This document shows positions 22,671 through 32,839 of a stretch of 64,000 nt of DNA, piece after piece. The stretch comes from Pseudopithomyces maydicus (lineage: Eukaryota > Ascomycota > Dothideomycetes > Pleosporales > Didymosphaeriaceae). Below the pieces are notes generated by a model. The model was given only the letters and a program-made list of their open reading frames with translations. It was not told the DNA's origin and did no database searches. How positions within the stretch are numbered: the stretch's first letter is position 1; the number at the start of each line of letters is the position of its first letter. The position numbers and the translations under genes are program-made. The DNA lies in NCBI GenBank assembly GCA_026873275.1, contig JANTUC010000013.1, positions 310,001 to 374,000 of the forward strand, in the 5' to 3' direction.

Positions 22671-23757
22671 ATGGCCAACAGGGGCTACGATGTCGTCGTC
22701 GATGTCGACCAAGAGGTACTTCCAAAACCTCCCTCGTCTCTCCATATACTCACCATCGCAGGGCGACCTAGGCCACACCGACCTGCAGGAGGACCTGGAG
22801 TTCCACAGCTCCAGTAAGCCTCTCTCCTCTCTGCCATCATACTCCCGACTCACATAGACGCGCCTAGACTTCGAAAACACGCCCAACTCGCGTAGCAAGA
22901 TCCAGCCCGACGCCTCCACCGCGGGCGGCTTCCTTCCCGCGCCCGCCTCGGCCTCCTCCTCCCGCAAGCACTTCCTCTGGACGCTGTCCTTCTACGCGCA
23001 AGCCTTCGACGTGGACACGAACGAGGTCCTGCGCCGCTGCACGGCCACCGTGTACCCGCGCGCAAACTTCCTCGACGTGCTCGAGGGCAATCCCGATCTC
23101 TACGGGCCCGTCTGGGTCGCGACGACCGTCGTCGTCATTCTCTTCCTCACCGGCACGATCAATCAGTATCTGGCGAGCGAGGGGAAGACGCATTTTGCGT
23201 ACGACTTTAAGCTGCTGAGCGGCGCCGCGGGGCTGGTGTATGGGTATACGGGGGTGGTGCCGGCGGGGCTGTGGGCCGTGCTGAAGTGGTATGGGAGTGA
23301 GAGTGCGAATCTGCTGGAGTGCTTGTGTCTGTATGGGTATGCGAATTTGGTTTGGATTCCCGTGGCGATTGCGAGCATAAGCACCATCAATAGTAAGTCG
23401 ATGTTGATCCCTCCCTATTCGCCCCGATGGAGACGGGAGGAAAAGCGCAAAGGATGGCCGGCTAACTGAGAGCTTGCAGTTCTCAACTTTGTGTTCGTCG
23501 CCCTCGGCTTCGCGGCGAGTGCCTTCTTCTTGCTGAGGAACCTCTACCCGGTGCTCAATTCCACCGAGGCGAAGACGAGCAAGGTCCTTCTCATTGTCGT
23601 CGTGGCGCTGCATGCTGGGTTCGCGATTGCGATCAAGGTTCTGTTCTTTGCGGCTACGAGCCCGGTGGGTCCCAAGGATGGGGACAAGGGGGCAGCAGAT
23701 GCCGGCGGCGATGGAGACAAGAAGGGAGACATGCTGAGGATGTTGCTGAGAATGTGA
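22671..23757 (+). CDS. Yip1-domain Golgi membrane protein (YIPF1/2-like)
   Basis: Four exons: 22671-22715, 22762-22813, 22868-23392, 23480-23757, 299 aa; the third exon uses the CCTAG acceptor at 22867 rather than the CATAG ten bases earlier, because only that keeps frame. The N-terminal 75 residues are soluble and acidic, followed by a short cytosolic stretch (FLWTLSFYAQAFDVDTNEVL) and DLYGPVWVATTVVVILFLTG, which is the typical Yip1 entry. About five membrane segments follow. Yip1-family proteins bind Ypt/Rab GTPases and act in ER-Golgi vesicle traffic. The order of segments and the YGPVW motif fit the YIPF1/YIPF2 branch (yeast Yip5-like). The short Gly/Asp/Lys-rich C-terminus is unusual but in frame. 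Confidence 0.82.
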
Positions 23758-24612
23758 GGGCTTGAAGCGATTGCGAACAATGACAAGTTTGATCTTTGAT
23801 ATGTTACATCTTGTATGAGTAAGGGTTGGAATATGCACATAGTTTCCAAGGATGTCTGAACGGTAACTAGATGGACAATAGATGCTAGATTTCTAGGCTT
23901 CGTCGAGCAAGACTATGTTGGAAGTGCCTGTAGTACATTTTGTGAAAAGTGAATAAACAGTTGCTGTTTGCTCATCTTAGGGCACGGCTCTCCCTTAGCA
24001 GAGGCAATTTCAAGGAGTTTGATGAAGTATGCCAAGTTCAATGATTTAGCTGATGTGATTGAGCCCATGAAATGATCAACATGTTACTATCGCTGAGCCG
24101 TGAATGTGGACATGGGTATGTGATTTCTTGATGTTCATGAAAACGAATATAGAGCATGAAATCCGTGTTGAACATACATACATTCACAGATTTCCTCCGC
24201 ATCATATCACCCGTAGACGCAATGCATCCACGTGACCATCGCCAAGATGAGACGGGTCTTCCGGAAAGAACATCCGCTAGTGTGGTTATAGACTAGGCGA
24301 CGAGCGGAGTAGAGTGCCAGCGCAAGTGAGCGTTACCTTTGGAGGTGCCAAACTCCGGTTGTTGGGGCAAACACGAGAATCTATGCCTCCAAAGGTATTT
24401 GCATGCGTACCCGAACTTGAGAGAATCCAAATCATATCGACGTGCCATGTCCGAAGTCGGCTGGCTTATCCACATCGCCTTTCCAATTGGTGCATCGCTC
24501 GCGGTTTCTGCACGTGACGCGGGAAGATCCATGGATGGGGAATTGATATAATGCAGCAAACATCTTCTTCTCTTCGTTTTGAAAACTAAAAAACACTAGA
24601 GGATTATTCAAG
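23758..24612. other. intergenic
   Basis: AT-rich 3' flank of the Yip1-family gene and the upstream region of the amine oxidase gene. No gene supported. Confidence 0.45.
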
Positions 24613-26813
24613 ATGAATACAGTACATCCCCTTGATCCGCTCACTCCCACGGAAATCTCCCAGGTAAGCACGGATCATGAACTGTTCTAGATTAGAAGCC
24701 TCGGATAGTACTAACACGAGAAAAGGCAGCCGCAATCGTGCGCTCGCAATATGAAGACCAAGAAATCATTTTTAAAGTCATCACGTTGAAAGAACCACCA
24801 AAGAACGAACTGATCGCCTTCCTCGACCAGGAGCACCGTAACCTCCCAGCGAAGCGAACGCCTACACGCTGTGCCCGCGTTGACATAACGGCGAAGCTCG
24901 CGACGGGAGGAAATGAACTACACGAGCTGCTCATAGACCTTGGAGAAGGATCTGTTCTAGGGCACAAAGTCATGAGAGGAAAGCACTCCTACGTCGATTC
25001 TGCTTACATGCAGGAGGTAGAGGCAGCTTGCATGGCAGACCACAAGGTGCAAGACGAGATACGGAAACTCGATTTGCCTCCTGGAGCATCGGTTGTCGTG
25101 GAGCCGTGGACGTATGCAACTGACGGACAAAACGACATGTCTAAGCGCGTGACCATGGTAGGGGCGTTGCCGATGCACGAAGTCTTCACCCTCGTTGACA
25201 TGTTGTTAGTGCTGGTTTTACCTCCGCCTGTTAGAACACCAAGACGCAAATTACTATGCATACCCGCTTGACATTTGTGCAGAAGTCTCTGAAGATTTGG
25301 AGGTCACCAAAGTATATCGTCTCCCTCCTCCCCTACCGAGCATATCCACCACGAGCCTCGTGCCTTTGATCGCGAAAAGATTCATGCAACAACCACCAGC
25401 GAATATCACCCAGACTTGAGGCCCAGCCCGCGAACATCTACGAAGCCATATCATGTTGTTCAGCCCGAGGGTCCGTCGTTCAAGATTCACGGGAATCAGC
25501 TGAACTGGGAGAAGTGGTCGTTCCGAGTTGGCTTCAATTACCGAGAAGGCTTAACGCTTCACGACATACGATATGATGGCCGCAGTGTCTTCTACCGCTT
25601 GTCTCTTGCTGAGATGTTCGTACCCTACGGCGACCCTCGTGCCCCCTATCCTCGTAAAGCTGCTTTTGACCTTGGGAATGACGGTGCGGGTATCAATGCC
25701 AATAACTTGAAACTCGGGTGCGACTGTCTAGGTTCGTACTCTATCAAGCCTTTGCCGTTCCCCGCTTACATGATGTTGCGTACAGGTACCATCAAATATT
25801 TCGACGCATGGCACACTACGCGATCCGGCGAGCCGATGAAGTTACCGAATGTGGTCTGCTGCCACGAGCAAGACGACGGGATACTCTGGAAGCATACCAA
25901 CTTCCGCACAGGCAATGCAGTAGTGGCCCGCTCTCGGATACTCGTATTACAAACCATCATCACGGTTAGTAACTACGAGTACATCTTTGCCTTCCACTTC
26001 TGCCAGGACGCATCGATATTCTACGAGGTGCGCGCGACAGGCATCCTCTCTACCGTCCCCACGAACATCAACCCCAACACCACGACACCATACGGAACCA
26101 ACGTCGCCCCAGGCGTCCTCGCCCCCTACCACCAACACCTCTTCTGCCTCCGCATCGACCCAGCCATCGACGGCCAAAACAACTCCGTCTCCATCGAAGA
26201 ATCAACCCCGATGCCGCTCGACGAGCACAACCCATTCGGCGTCGGCTACGTGACGAAGAGCCACTACATCGAGCAAGAAGGCGGCTTCGACCTCGACTTC
26301 ACCACCGCCCGAACCTTCAAGTTCGTCAACGAGGCAACCGTAAACCCCATCACCAACACGCCCGTGGCGTACAAACTCCTGCCCTTCTACAGCCAGATGC
26401 TGCTCGCCGGCGCGCACTCCTTCCACGCCCAGCGCGCCGAATACGGCGCCCACGCTGTCTGGGTAACGCGGTATAAAGACGACGAGTTGTTTCCCGCGGG
26501 GAAATACACGATGCAGTCGGGTGGCGGCGAGGGGATCGCGTCGGCGATCCGAAGCAGGGCGGCGGTTGGAGACCAACACGCGGTCAGGAATAAGGACGTG
26601 GTTGTTTGGCATACGTTCGGGTCGACGCATAATCCGAGGATTGAGGACTGGCCTGTGATGCCGAGCGAGAGGATGGTGGTGGGGCTGAAACCTGTGAACT
26701 TTTTTGCGGGGAATCCTGGGTTGGATGTTGGGCCTTTGACGAAGGAGGGGAATGGGAGTGTGCTTTATGCGGGGGAGGATGGGGGTGCGAGGCGTGGCGC
26801 TTCGAGGCTGTGA
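24613..26813 (+). CDS. copper amine oxidase (primary-amine oxidase), with one-base frameshift
   Basis: Oxidises primary amines to aldehydes with release of ammonia and hydrogen peroxide, using Cu(II) and a topaquinone made from its own tyrosine. Exons: 24613-24663, 24726-25157, 25210-25731, 25786-26813. The last intron (54 nt) is itself open in frame. Landmarks: catalytic-base region IKYFDAWHTT, TPQ site TVSNYEYIF (Tyr of NYE), copper ligands HQH in YHQHLFCLRID, third His ligand in WHTFGSTHNPRIEDWP. At 25330-25333 (CCCC) the frame slips: upstream ends VSEDLEVTKVYRLPPP, downstream resumes with EHIHHEPRAFDREKIHA. One missing C explains it and gives 677 aa, a normal length. No peroxisomal SKL-type end: the C-terminus reads ASRL, which is close to SRL-type PTS1 signals, so a peroxisomal location is plausible. 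Confidence 0.88.
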
Positions 26814-27516
26814 ATGACGAACAAAGGTGGTTGATTTGAGAGCGGTGATAGTTTAATCGATGTGTTCATAATTGGCTCACACTCTTTCTGGTGGATAGTT
26901 GTAATGTAACTCGTTGGCTCAATTCGTGATACACTTCATTTGGCGGAAACCTCATTTTAATTAGTTAATATGCATTCGAGAGTACATAGAGCAAATGTTG
27001 AACGCATTTACAGGGCTGTACGTCGGCGGTAGAAGTTACAGTCCTCCGTGGCCGCCCCTGACACCAAGAAGGGCGTACAGTGGTGCGGGCTCGCGAGTGT
27101 ATCACCTCAAGCGATGTTCTCGCCAAATATCTACGTAACAGAAAGTACCGTTCGAGGCAATGCATCGTATTATGGAACACTACTTGCATTCGTGCATCAG
27201 TGGAACCAACTGCACAATAGCCGAAAACTGACCATGGTACACCGGTTCGTATGCAAAGCACCTTAATCTTATTTCGATCACAAAACAGACATGTCATTGT
27301 AAACACCAGAGTTATCAAACTAGTTATGATGATATGTTTCATTCACAGTCGTAGCCATCAGACAAGTCACAGACCTATCAGGCTCAGACTCGCTCTCCAA
27401 GCGAGTGCTATATAAACCACCAAGCTCTACATTACTAAATGCCATCCATGTCGTATTCCCATCTCTTCACTGCCATTCCCATCATCAATCTTCCGATCAA
27501 ACCCTCAACTATCCAT
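26814..27516. other. intergenic between convergent genes
   Basis: 3' flanks of the amine oxidase and Egh16-like genes. A TATAAA at 27411-27416 faces the plus strand with no supported plus-strand gene behind it. Nothing else seen. Confidence 0.45.
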
Positions 27517-28593
27517 CTAGTGGATGTTGCCGATTTCCATGCGCTTCTTGAGGCGGTAAGCGATGGCCCTCTTGCGGCTGGCGGCAGTCTGGGTGAAAGC
27601 AACCGAGCCACCGAAGGGACCAGCCGCAGCGCCGTTGCGGACACGAGCAACACAGACGTTGTTGACACCCGCAACGGTAGCATCGCACGTCATGCCGGCA
27701 GGCATCTTGATCTGCATGGGGAACTCGGTCGAGGTCGCAAGCGAGATACCCTGGACACCGAGACCGGGGACATCCTTCGTGACCTCGGCGGGCTGGAACG
27801 CAGCCTCGCTGGTGCCGCCCGAGGTACCGTCCACATCGGCGGTGAAGGGTCCAGCTCCATCCTGGTTGATCTGTGGCGAACCGTTAGTCATACCCGGGGA
27901 ACTGCAAGGATGGGCTGGCGGGAAAGCGTGTCTTACCTGTCGGAACGTCATGTCCACGGTGCCATCAGCATTGGCAGTGGGCATGCCGCTGGAGGCACCC
28001 TGGCCAGCAGCAGCAGCGACACGGGTCTCTGGGGGACCCTCGGCCTTCTGGCCGCCTCCACCAAGAAGGCCGGCAATACCAGTAGCACCACCGCCGCCGC
28101 CGGCCTTGCCAGCGCCACCGGCACCGCCACCAAGGCCGCCGAGGAGGCCGCTGAGGAGCTGCCTCTTCTTCTGCGCGGCAGCGGGGGTGCCGGAGAGGTC
28201 GTCTTCCTGACCAGTGGCGCCGGATGCACCCTGGTTGGTGGGGGAGCGGCAGCAGCGCCACCAGATCCCATGAAGGCAGCGACCATGACGGCGGCATCGA
28301 CGTTGCCGTTACCCTGTGTCCTGCCGAGAGGACCGGTCTTGCCGGAGGCGATCTCACGGTCACGGATGATGGCTGTGTCGGCTTGGGAACCGCAGCCGCT
28401 AAGGGATGTAAGTAAGCGAGACTAGACGTCGAGGTGGGTAGGAAACGTACTTGGAGGAGCAGTCACGGGGAGTGCCGTCTGCAATTGTGAGACCAGGCAT
28501 GGTGACACCGTTGGCGCCGTTCATGGAGACGACGACACCGTGGGCGGAGACATAGGTCGCAAGCGACGCGGAGAGGAGGAAGGAGTAGCGCAT
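27517..28593 (-). CDS. Egh16/GAS1-like secreted protein, with one-base frameshift
   Basis: Member of the Egh16-like family (GAS1/MAS3-type proteins, several linked to appressoria in plant pathogens). Exons: 28593-28451, 28398-27937, 27870-27517. Signal peptide MRYSFLLSASLATYVSAHG ends near the conserved HGVVV. Family hallmarks: ANGVTMPGL, GTPRDCSSNGCGSQADTAII across the first intron, REIASGKTGPLGRTQGNG, and a C-terminal domain with GLGVQGISLATSTEFPMQIK and CVARVRNGAAAGPFGG. A Gly/Ala-rich segment with KKR (a probable Kex2 site) lies between. In exon 2 the frame breaks at a run of five G on the plus strand (28240-28244): PPT then reads RVHPAP instead of NQGASGATGQEDD. One missing base restores 319 aa. 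Roles in virulence are known only for relatives. Confidence 0.85.
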
Positions 28594-29859
28594 CTTGATG
28601 GGTTTGAAGATTTAGGAATAGTAGTGACGAGATAAAAGAAAAGGATCAACCTTTAGTGACGGAATAGTAAATAGGTAAGAACTAAAGACCTCAGACTAGC
28701 TGTAGGAATTATTAGAAGTGAAGTGAAGTGAAGAGAAGATGTTGAGGCTGGATGATGCTCTTCATGGTCGCTGGAATCTCCTTATTTGTATATTCACCAT
28801 CTCGCTGCGCCCCGGGCAGGCACAGTTGCCGTTGCCCCCTTGTTTCCTGGGCACTGCCCGGAATGCCCAATTGCGGTTGCAAAAGCACTTGACGATCCTC
28901 GGCAGGAAACTTTGAGGATGACCACACCCCAGTGTGATGGTATGCTCGCCACGGCTCCTGCCTCAGAGATTGGCCTAGGGAAGACTTGGCTTCGCTATTG
29001 TGTTTCCTAAGCTCTTGGCCTTAGGATCGTTTGGTCGTGAGTAAAGTGAAAAAGCATAGTGGCTGGAGTTGCATGAGGCTCCGGGGAGCGTTTCGAAGCG
29101 CGAGGTGTTTTTGAGTGGCTGTCGGGTGCTTCATGTGTTGCCAATTTTGGGTCGCACCCTTTGTTTGAGAACGGTGCCTAGGAAAAGAAAAGACAGAGCG
29201 GCATAAACCACTGTTTAGTTTAGTTTTCCCAAAAGAAACATGGTGTTGTTGTGAGCTGCCAGTTGGACACCGCCGTCTACCACGGATGCCGCTCACGATA
29301 ATTTCATCAGCGGCGACAAAGTAATGATCGCCAACTAGCCTCTCATCAGCCGAAGCCAAGATAACTCTAAGTTGTCGTACCGCTACTAACGGTGCTTGAG
29401 TGTGACATTGTTGTTTTCTCGTTGTCGCTAATAGCGGCCTTGGCGCTGATTGACCATGGTTTCAACTCCGCGTTTCGAAGCGAACAACACAAATCTCAAA
29501 CCCTATGCTCCTGACTTAGAAACCGAGAGCGCCGGTTAGCCGAGGAATGTTCTGATCTAGATGTCATTGATGTGAAATATAGGGTAGGTTACACAGTGTT
29601 GATTCGACCAGACCACATACAACCTCCAACACGTCGCAGGTGCAGGCAACGGAGTGCCCAATCGGCTGAGTCGGCACATCGTGTGCATTCTTATCCTGTT
29701 CGTTATACATCCTTATACAACATTATACACAAGTTAGATGAGCTATTCTTGGTAGCTGGTATGCAGTGGTTGACGATCGACGTTCACACTAGCTTACTAA
29801 CCAATCAACGGACGCTAGACGCAACTGAAACCAGGGTCAAAATCTTTAGACATTAAAGT
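28594..29859. other. intergenic, 1.3 kb
   Basis: Promoter of the Egh16-like gene and 3' flank of the reductase gene. A short GAAGT pentanucleotide run lies at about 28714-28732. Small frames such as 29572-29856 plus have no features; I see no gene. Confidence 0.45.
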
Positions 29860-30873
29860 TTACTCTGCGGCTTTGATCTGTTGCGGGATTCCTGTGCCAT
29901 CCTCAGAAGCGCGTACAGCGTCTGCATCCGGGGCATCTCGAATCCTCTCTCTTGCTATTCTGATAGGATTCCCAAGGATGACTTCGAGTTCCATGGTCTT
30001 GCCCTGCTCCCAGTCTAGTGCCATGCTCGGCTTACTGCCGCTTGTGTTTTTCTGAGTGCTTCTCAAGATGCGGTCTGATGTGGCGAATTCTTTGGGAAAT
30101 GGTTTACCCAAGACTTTTGGCGCGGTGGCTAGCACTTCTTCCATGACGCCCTTCAAATGTATCGAGAGCTCAGAATCCATGGACATGGCGTTGTTTGATA
30201 TACCGCCTGCCAGTACGGATGATGGGTTCATGGACGCATTGATGGCGATCTTGTGCCAACGGACAAGCTGTAATTTGGCGTGGTCGTAAGCCTCTGCATC
30301 CTTTATGCCGCCTTCCTGCAGAAGCGCGATGAAGGCGTTGTTTAGCTCGACTATCCTCTGGTCGGACTGCTCTTTTCGCCCTGTATCGTGATGAGGGAGG
30401 TACGGTCCGCTGTTTATCCGCGTCCAGCGGTTATGCTTGATCTGGCCTGGGCTTGTCTGCGCACAGCTTGCAATAGTCACAGCGCTGCATATAGCGGCCC
30501 GTGGGAAGCGTTTCGCATATGGCTCTTCCACGCCCAGTCCATTCTGTATGAGCACAATTGCTGTTTTGTTACCAACGAGCCCTTCGAGAATCGCGGAATC
30601 GTCGCTAACATCGGGGAGCGCTTTGGTGCTGACGACGATATAATCCCATTCGACCCTGCTATTGCGCGCCTCGGCTGGATTTGCGAAGGTGCGAGTCGGG
30701 GTGAACGTGTAGTCGCCATACTGAGGCGATGTCACTCTGAAACCGTGCTCTTTAACTGCTTTGTAGTTTGAGCGACATATCGCTGACACGTTGACGTCGG
30801 GGACTTGAGCAAGACGAGACGCGTAAAAGGCTCCAATGGCGCCGGCGCCGACAATTAGGATCTCGGTAGGCAT
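29853..30873 (-). CDS. ketopantoate reductase-like (ApbA/PanE family), C-terminal frameshift
   Basis: NADPH-dependent reductase family acting on ketopantoate in pantothenate synthesis, or on other 2-keto substrates in many fungal paralogues. Start is the ATG at 30873 (MPTEILIVGAGAIGAFYASR), which begins directly with the Rossmann motif GAGAIG. Conserved positions: VSTKALPDVSD (active Lys region), LIQNGLGVEE, WHKIAINASMNPSSVLAG (second catalytic Lys/Asn), and PSMALDWEQGKTMELEVILG. As read, the frame runs to a stop at 29860 (337 aa), but the last 30 residues are unlike the family. The adjacent frame after NPIRIARE encodes RGFEMPRMQTLYALLRMAQE, a typical C-terminus, stopping at 29853. The break is at a CT run (plus strand 29944-29953), where two extra bases, or one fewer, would rejoin the frames. 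Confidence 0.82.
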
Positions 30874-31307
30874 GTTGCGGGAGTTTGGGAGTGACGGCGG
30901 AGGACGTCGCGAGGGAGTCGGAAGGGTAACAACGTCATCGGAGCTAGGAGTAGCTCCGAGATAAGCCTCGGCACACCGCGTTAGGACCCTTCGTTGACTG
31001 GTGGACGTTGCTTTCACTGCCAACAAAAAGCTATCTTATTGTCTTGTATCTACTGAGTATTACAATTCACAGAACCATGTATGTGAGTAGGCTTTTATTC
31101 AGCTCAGAACATCATGGAAAATATAACAAATGCGTATCACGTAGTGACAATTAAATCAACTTACGTAAATAATGGGGCCAAGTTAATCCAAAAAAATATT
31201 TAGTCTAGACTTCTGCTCGAAAGCTATGATTTTATCTAATTAGAAATATGAGGACACTTATCCCAACATCTAGTAGCATAATATAGAACGAAGCGTCCTG
31301 CAACAGC
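30874..31307. other. intergenic, AT-rich
   Basis: Upstream of the reductase. An in-frame open extension of 51 codons exists without an ATG, so a missed upstream exon is possible. The rest is the 3' flank of the RTA1-like gene. Confidence 0.4.
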
Positions 31308-32237
31308 TTATCTGTTTTCTCCAATATCCTCCCGTGCTAACTCGAATTCCTCCCCAGATCGATATGCTACACTTTTCCCACTACTGGGTATCCACCTCAA
31401 CCACCATTTTCTCTTCATGGTATCTTCGTAGACTATCTCTGTAATTCCATCACTGCACAAATACACATTCCTCGCGAACATCTTCCCAGGGTTCCAAATA
31501 TTCCAAATGACGACATTTATCAGCATGAGGACAGCTTCAAAGATGTAAAAGTATGCTTCGTACCGCAAAACCGGACTGAGTTTTGCAAGCGCCGCTGCAT
31601 CGTCAAGGTCGATATGCGTGTTACCCATGTGTTCAACCAAGCGGTATATGCAGCGCACAAATATGAGTGTCATACTGCCGTATAAAGTCCACAGTGTCTG
31701 TATCACGGGCTCGACATTCAGTCTGGATGATGTGACACGCCGATGGAAGCTTGTCGCTAGCACCCCAAAGCTGGAAATAACCAGTATCTGCATCGCCAAA
31801 GCAGCGAGTGTCATGCCTTTCCCCAGGTCTTGTACCGTTTTTTGGCTGGATGGATTTGCGGAGAGTGATACACCCAGACTATTGAGTGTCTCGATAGCGA
31901 GCATTATCGAGCCGAATACTCGAAGCACAAGCTGCGGGCGAAGAGGCGAGAGATGAGGAATATAGGCCAGCAGCCTGCCGAGAATGTGATAGTTGGCGAG
32001 TTCGAGGAGTGGCGGACAAATGTATATGAAGACTTGGCTCATGATAAAAACCATAAGATTGGTGAATTTAGAAGAGGAATACATGTAGGCGTCGAAAGCG
32101 TTGTAGGCGCGCAGTGCGTATCCGATCGCGAACGAAACTGTACATAATGGTAGGAGACCGAGCAGTCGCCAGGATTTATCTCGACTAGGTTTACTCAGAT
32201 TTGCGCAAAAGTGATCGAGTGCTGAACTCACTGGCAT
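31308..32237 (-). CDS. RTA1-like seven-transmembrane protein
   Basis: Single exon, 309 aa, ATG at 32237. Fungal RTA1-like proteins (Rta1, Rsb1, Pug1) are plasma-membrane proteins tied to export or tolerance of lipids such as long-chain bases, to sterol-drug resistance, and to porphyrin uptake. About seven hydrophobic segments are visible, starting with LLGLLPLCTVSFAIGYALRA. Family signatures include the stretch from LICPPLLELANYHILGRL-like residues (here YICPPLLELANYHILGRL), VRCIYRLVEH and RYEAYFYIFEAVLMLINVVI, followed by NPGKMF. The soluble C-terminal tail is charged. A strong TATATATA lies about 70 bases upstream. It is divergent from the Zn2Cys6 gene, so joint control is plausible. Confidence 0.88.
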   Translation of the reverse strand: MPVSSALDHFCANLSKPSRDKSWRLLGLLPLCTVSFAIGYALRAYNAFDAYMYSSSKFTNLMVFIMSQVFIYICPPLLELANYHILGRLLAYIPHLSPLRPQLVLRVFGSIMLAIETLNSLGVSLSANPSSQKTVQDLGKGMTLAALAMQILVISSFGVLATSFHRRVTSSRLNVEPVIQTLWTLYGSMTLIFVRCIYRLVEHMGNTHIDLDDAAALAKLSPVLRYEAYFYIFEAVLMLINVVIWNIWNPGKMFARNVYLCSDGITEIVYEDTMKRKWWLRWIPSSGKSVAYRSGEEFELAREDIGENR

Positions 32238-32839
32238 TGGTAGATGTGTTGCGCCGCAGAAAGAGCATAGAGCAACGTGAACAGAATAGGTGCGGTTTTG
32301 TTGGGTGCGTATATATAGAGACTAAGCGGAATTGGCTGACCATTACCCATTCTAGAACTCTGAGATGTAATCTTGGGCTTTCGACCAACTTATGGATATT
32401 GGAAGCTTTGAAAATAATATTGGCTTTTGTATACCAGTATCAAGATACTGAACCAAAGATATAACTAGAACCTAAAAGCTGATACGCATGGGTTAGGAAC
32501 CCCTATTCGAAGGCGAGGATACGCGTGTTGGAAGTCGTTTCGCTTTCGCCGCGCAATCTCAAACCAGACGAAGGCAATGAGTGATTGCGTCTTCACTCCT
32601 CCCAGGCCACTTGTCAGTTCCAGCCAATAGGCGATCAGACAAAACGACTAAAGTAGTAAGCGCTGTTGAATACGCGTGTTACATAAGCAAGGTCTACCTC
32701 TCCTGCGCAGCCACAATCCATCCAGGGCCCCGTCAACGTATATTCGAGCTTCATCCGCAAGTTCTGCTCGGAATGTAATACGCGTATTTCAATACTAGGG
32801 TCATCGATAGCTTTTTCTCTGGATAGAGCCTCCTATCAA
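32238..32839. promoter_or_regulatory. shared divergent promoter region, RTA1-like and Zn2Cys6 genes
   Basis: About 600 bases separate the two start codons, with no coding frame supported. The RTA1 side has a clear TATA element; the regulator side lacks one. This is where autoregulation or joint control would act. Confidence 0.5.
32310..32317 (-). promoter_or_regulatory. TATA box of the RTA1-like gene
   Basis: TATATATA on the minus strand, about 73 bases before the ATG at 32237, an ideal spacing. Confidence 0.55.

Noticed and set aside
22864..23838. A 324-codon frame antisense to the Yip1-family gene
   Set aside because: Shadow of the real exons; Arg/His/Gly/Pro-rich and crosses real introns.
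25311..25339. A 29-nt GT-AG segment in the amine oxidase that would restore frame
   Set aside because: Below normal fungal intron size and without room for a branch site; a missing base is simpler, though cDNA could overturn this.
27439..28425. A 328-codon plus-strand frame over the Egh16-like gene
   Set aside because: It is antisense to recognisable family exons and low in complexity; the promoter-like TATA is kept only as a finding.
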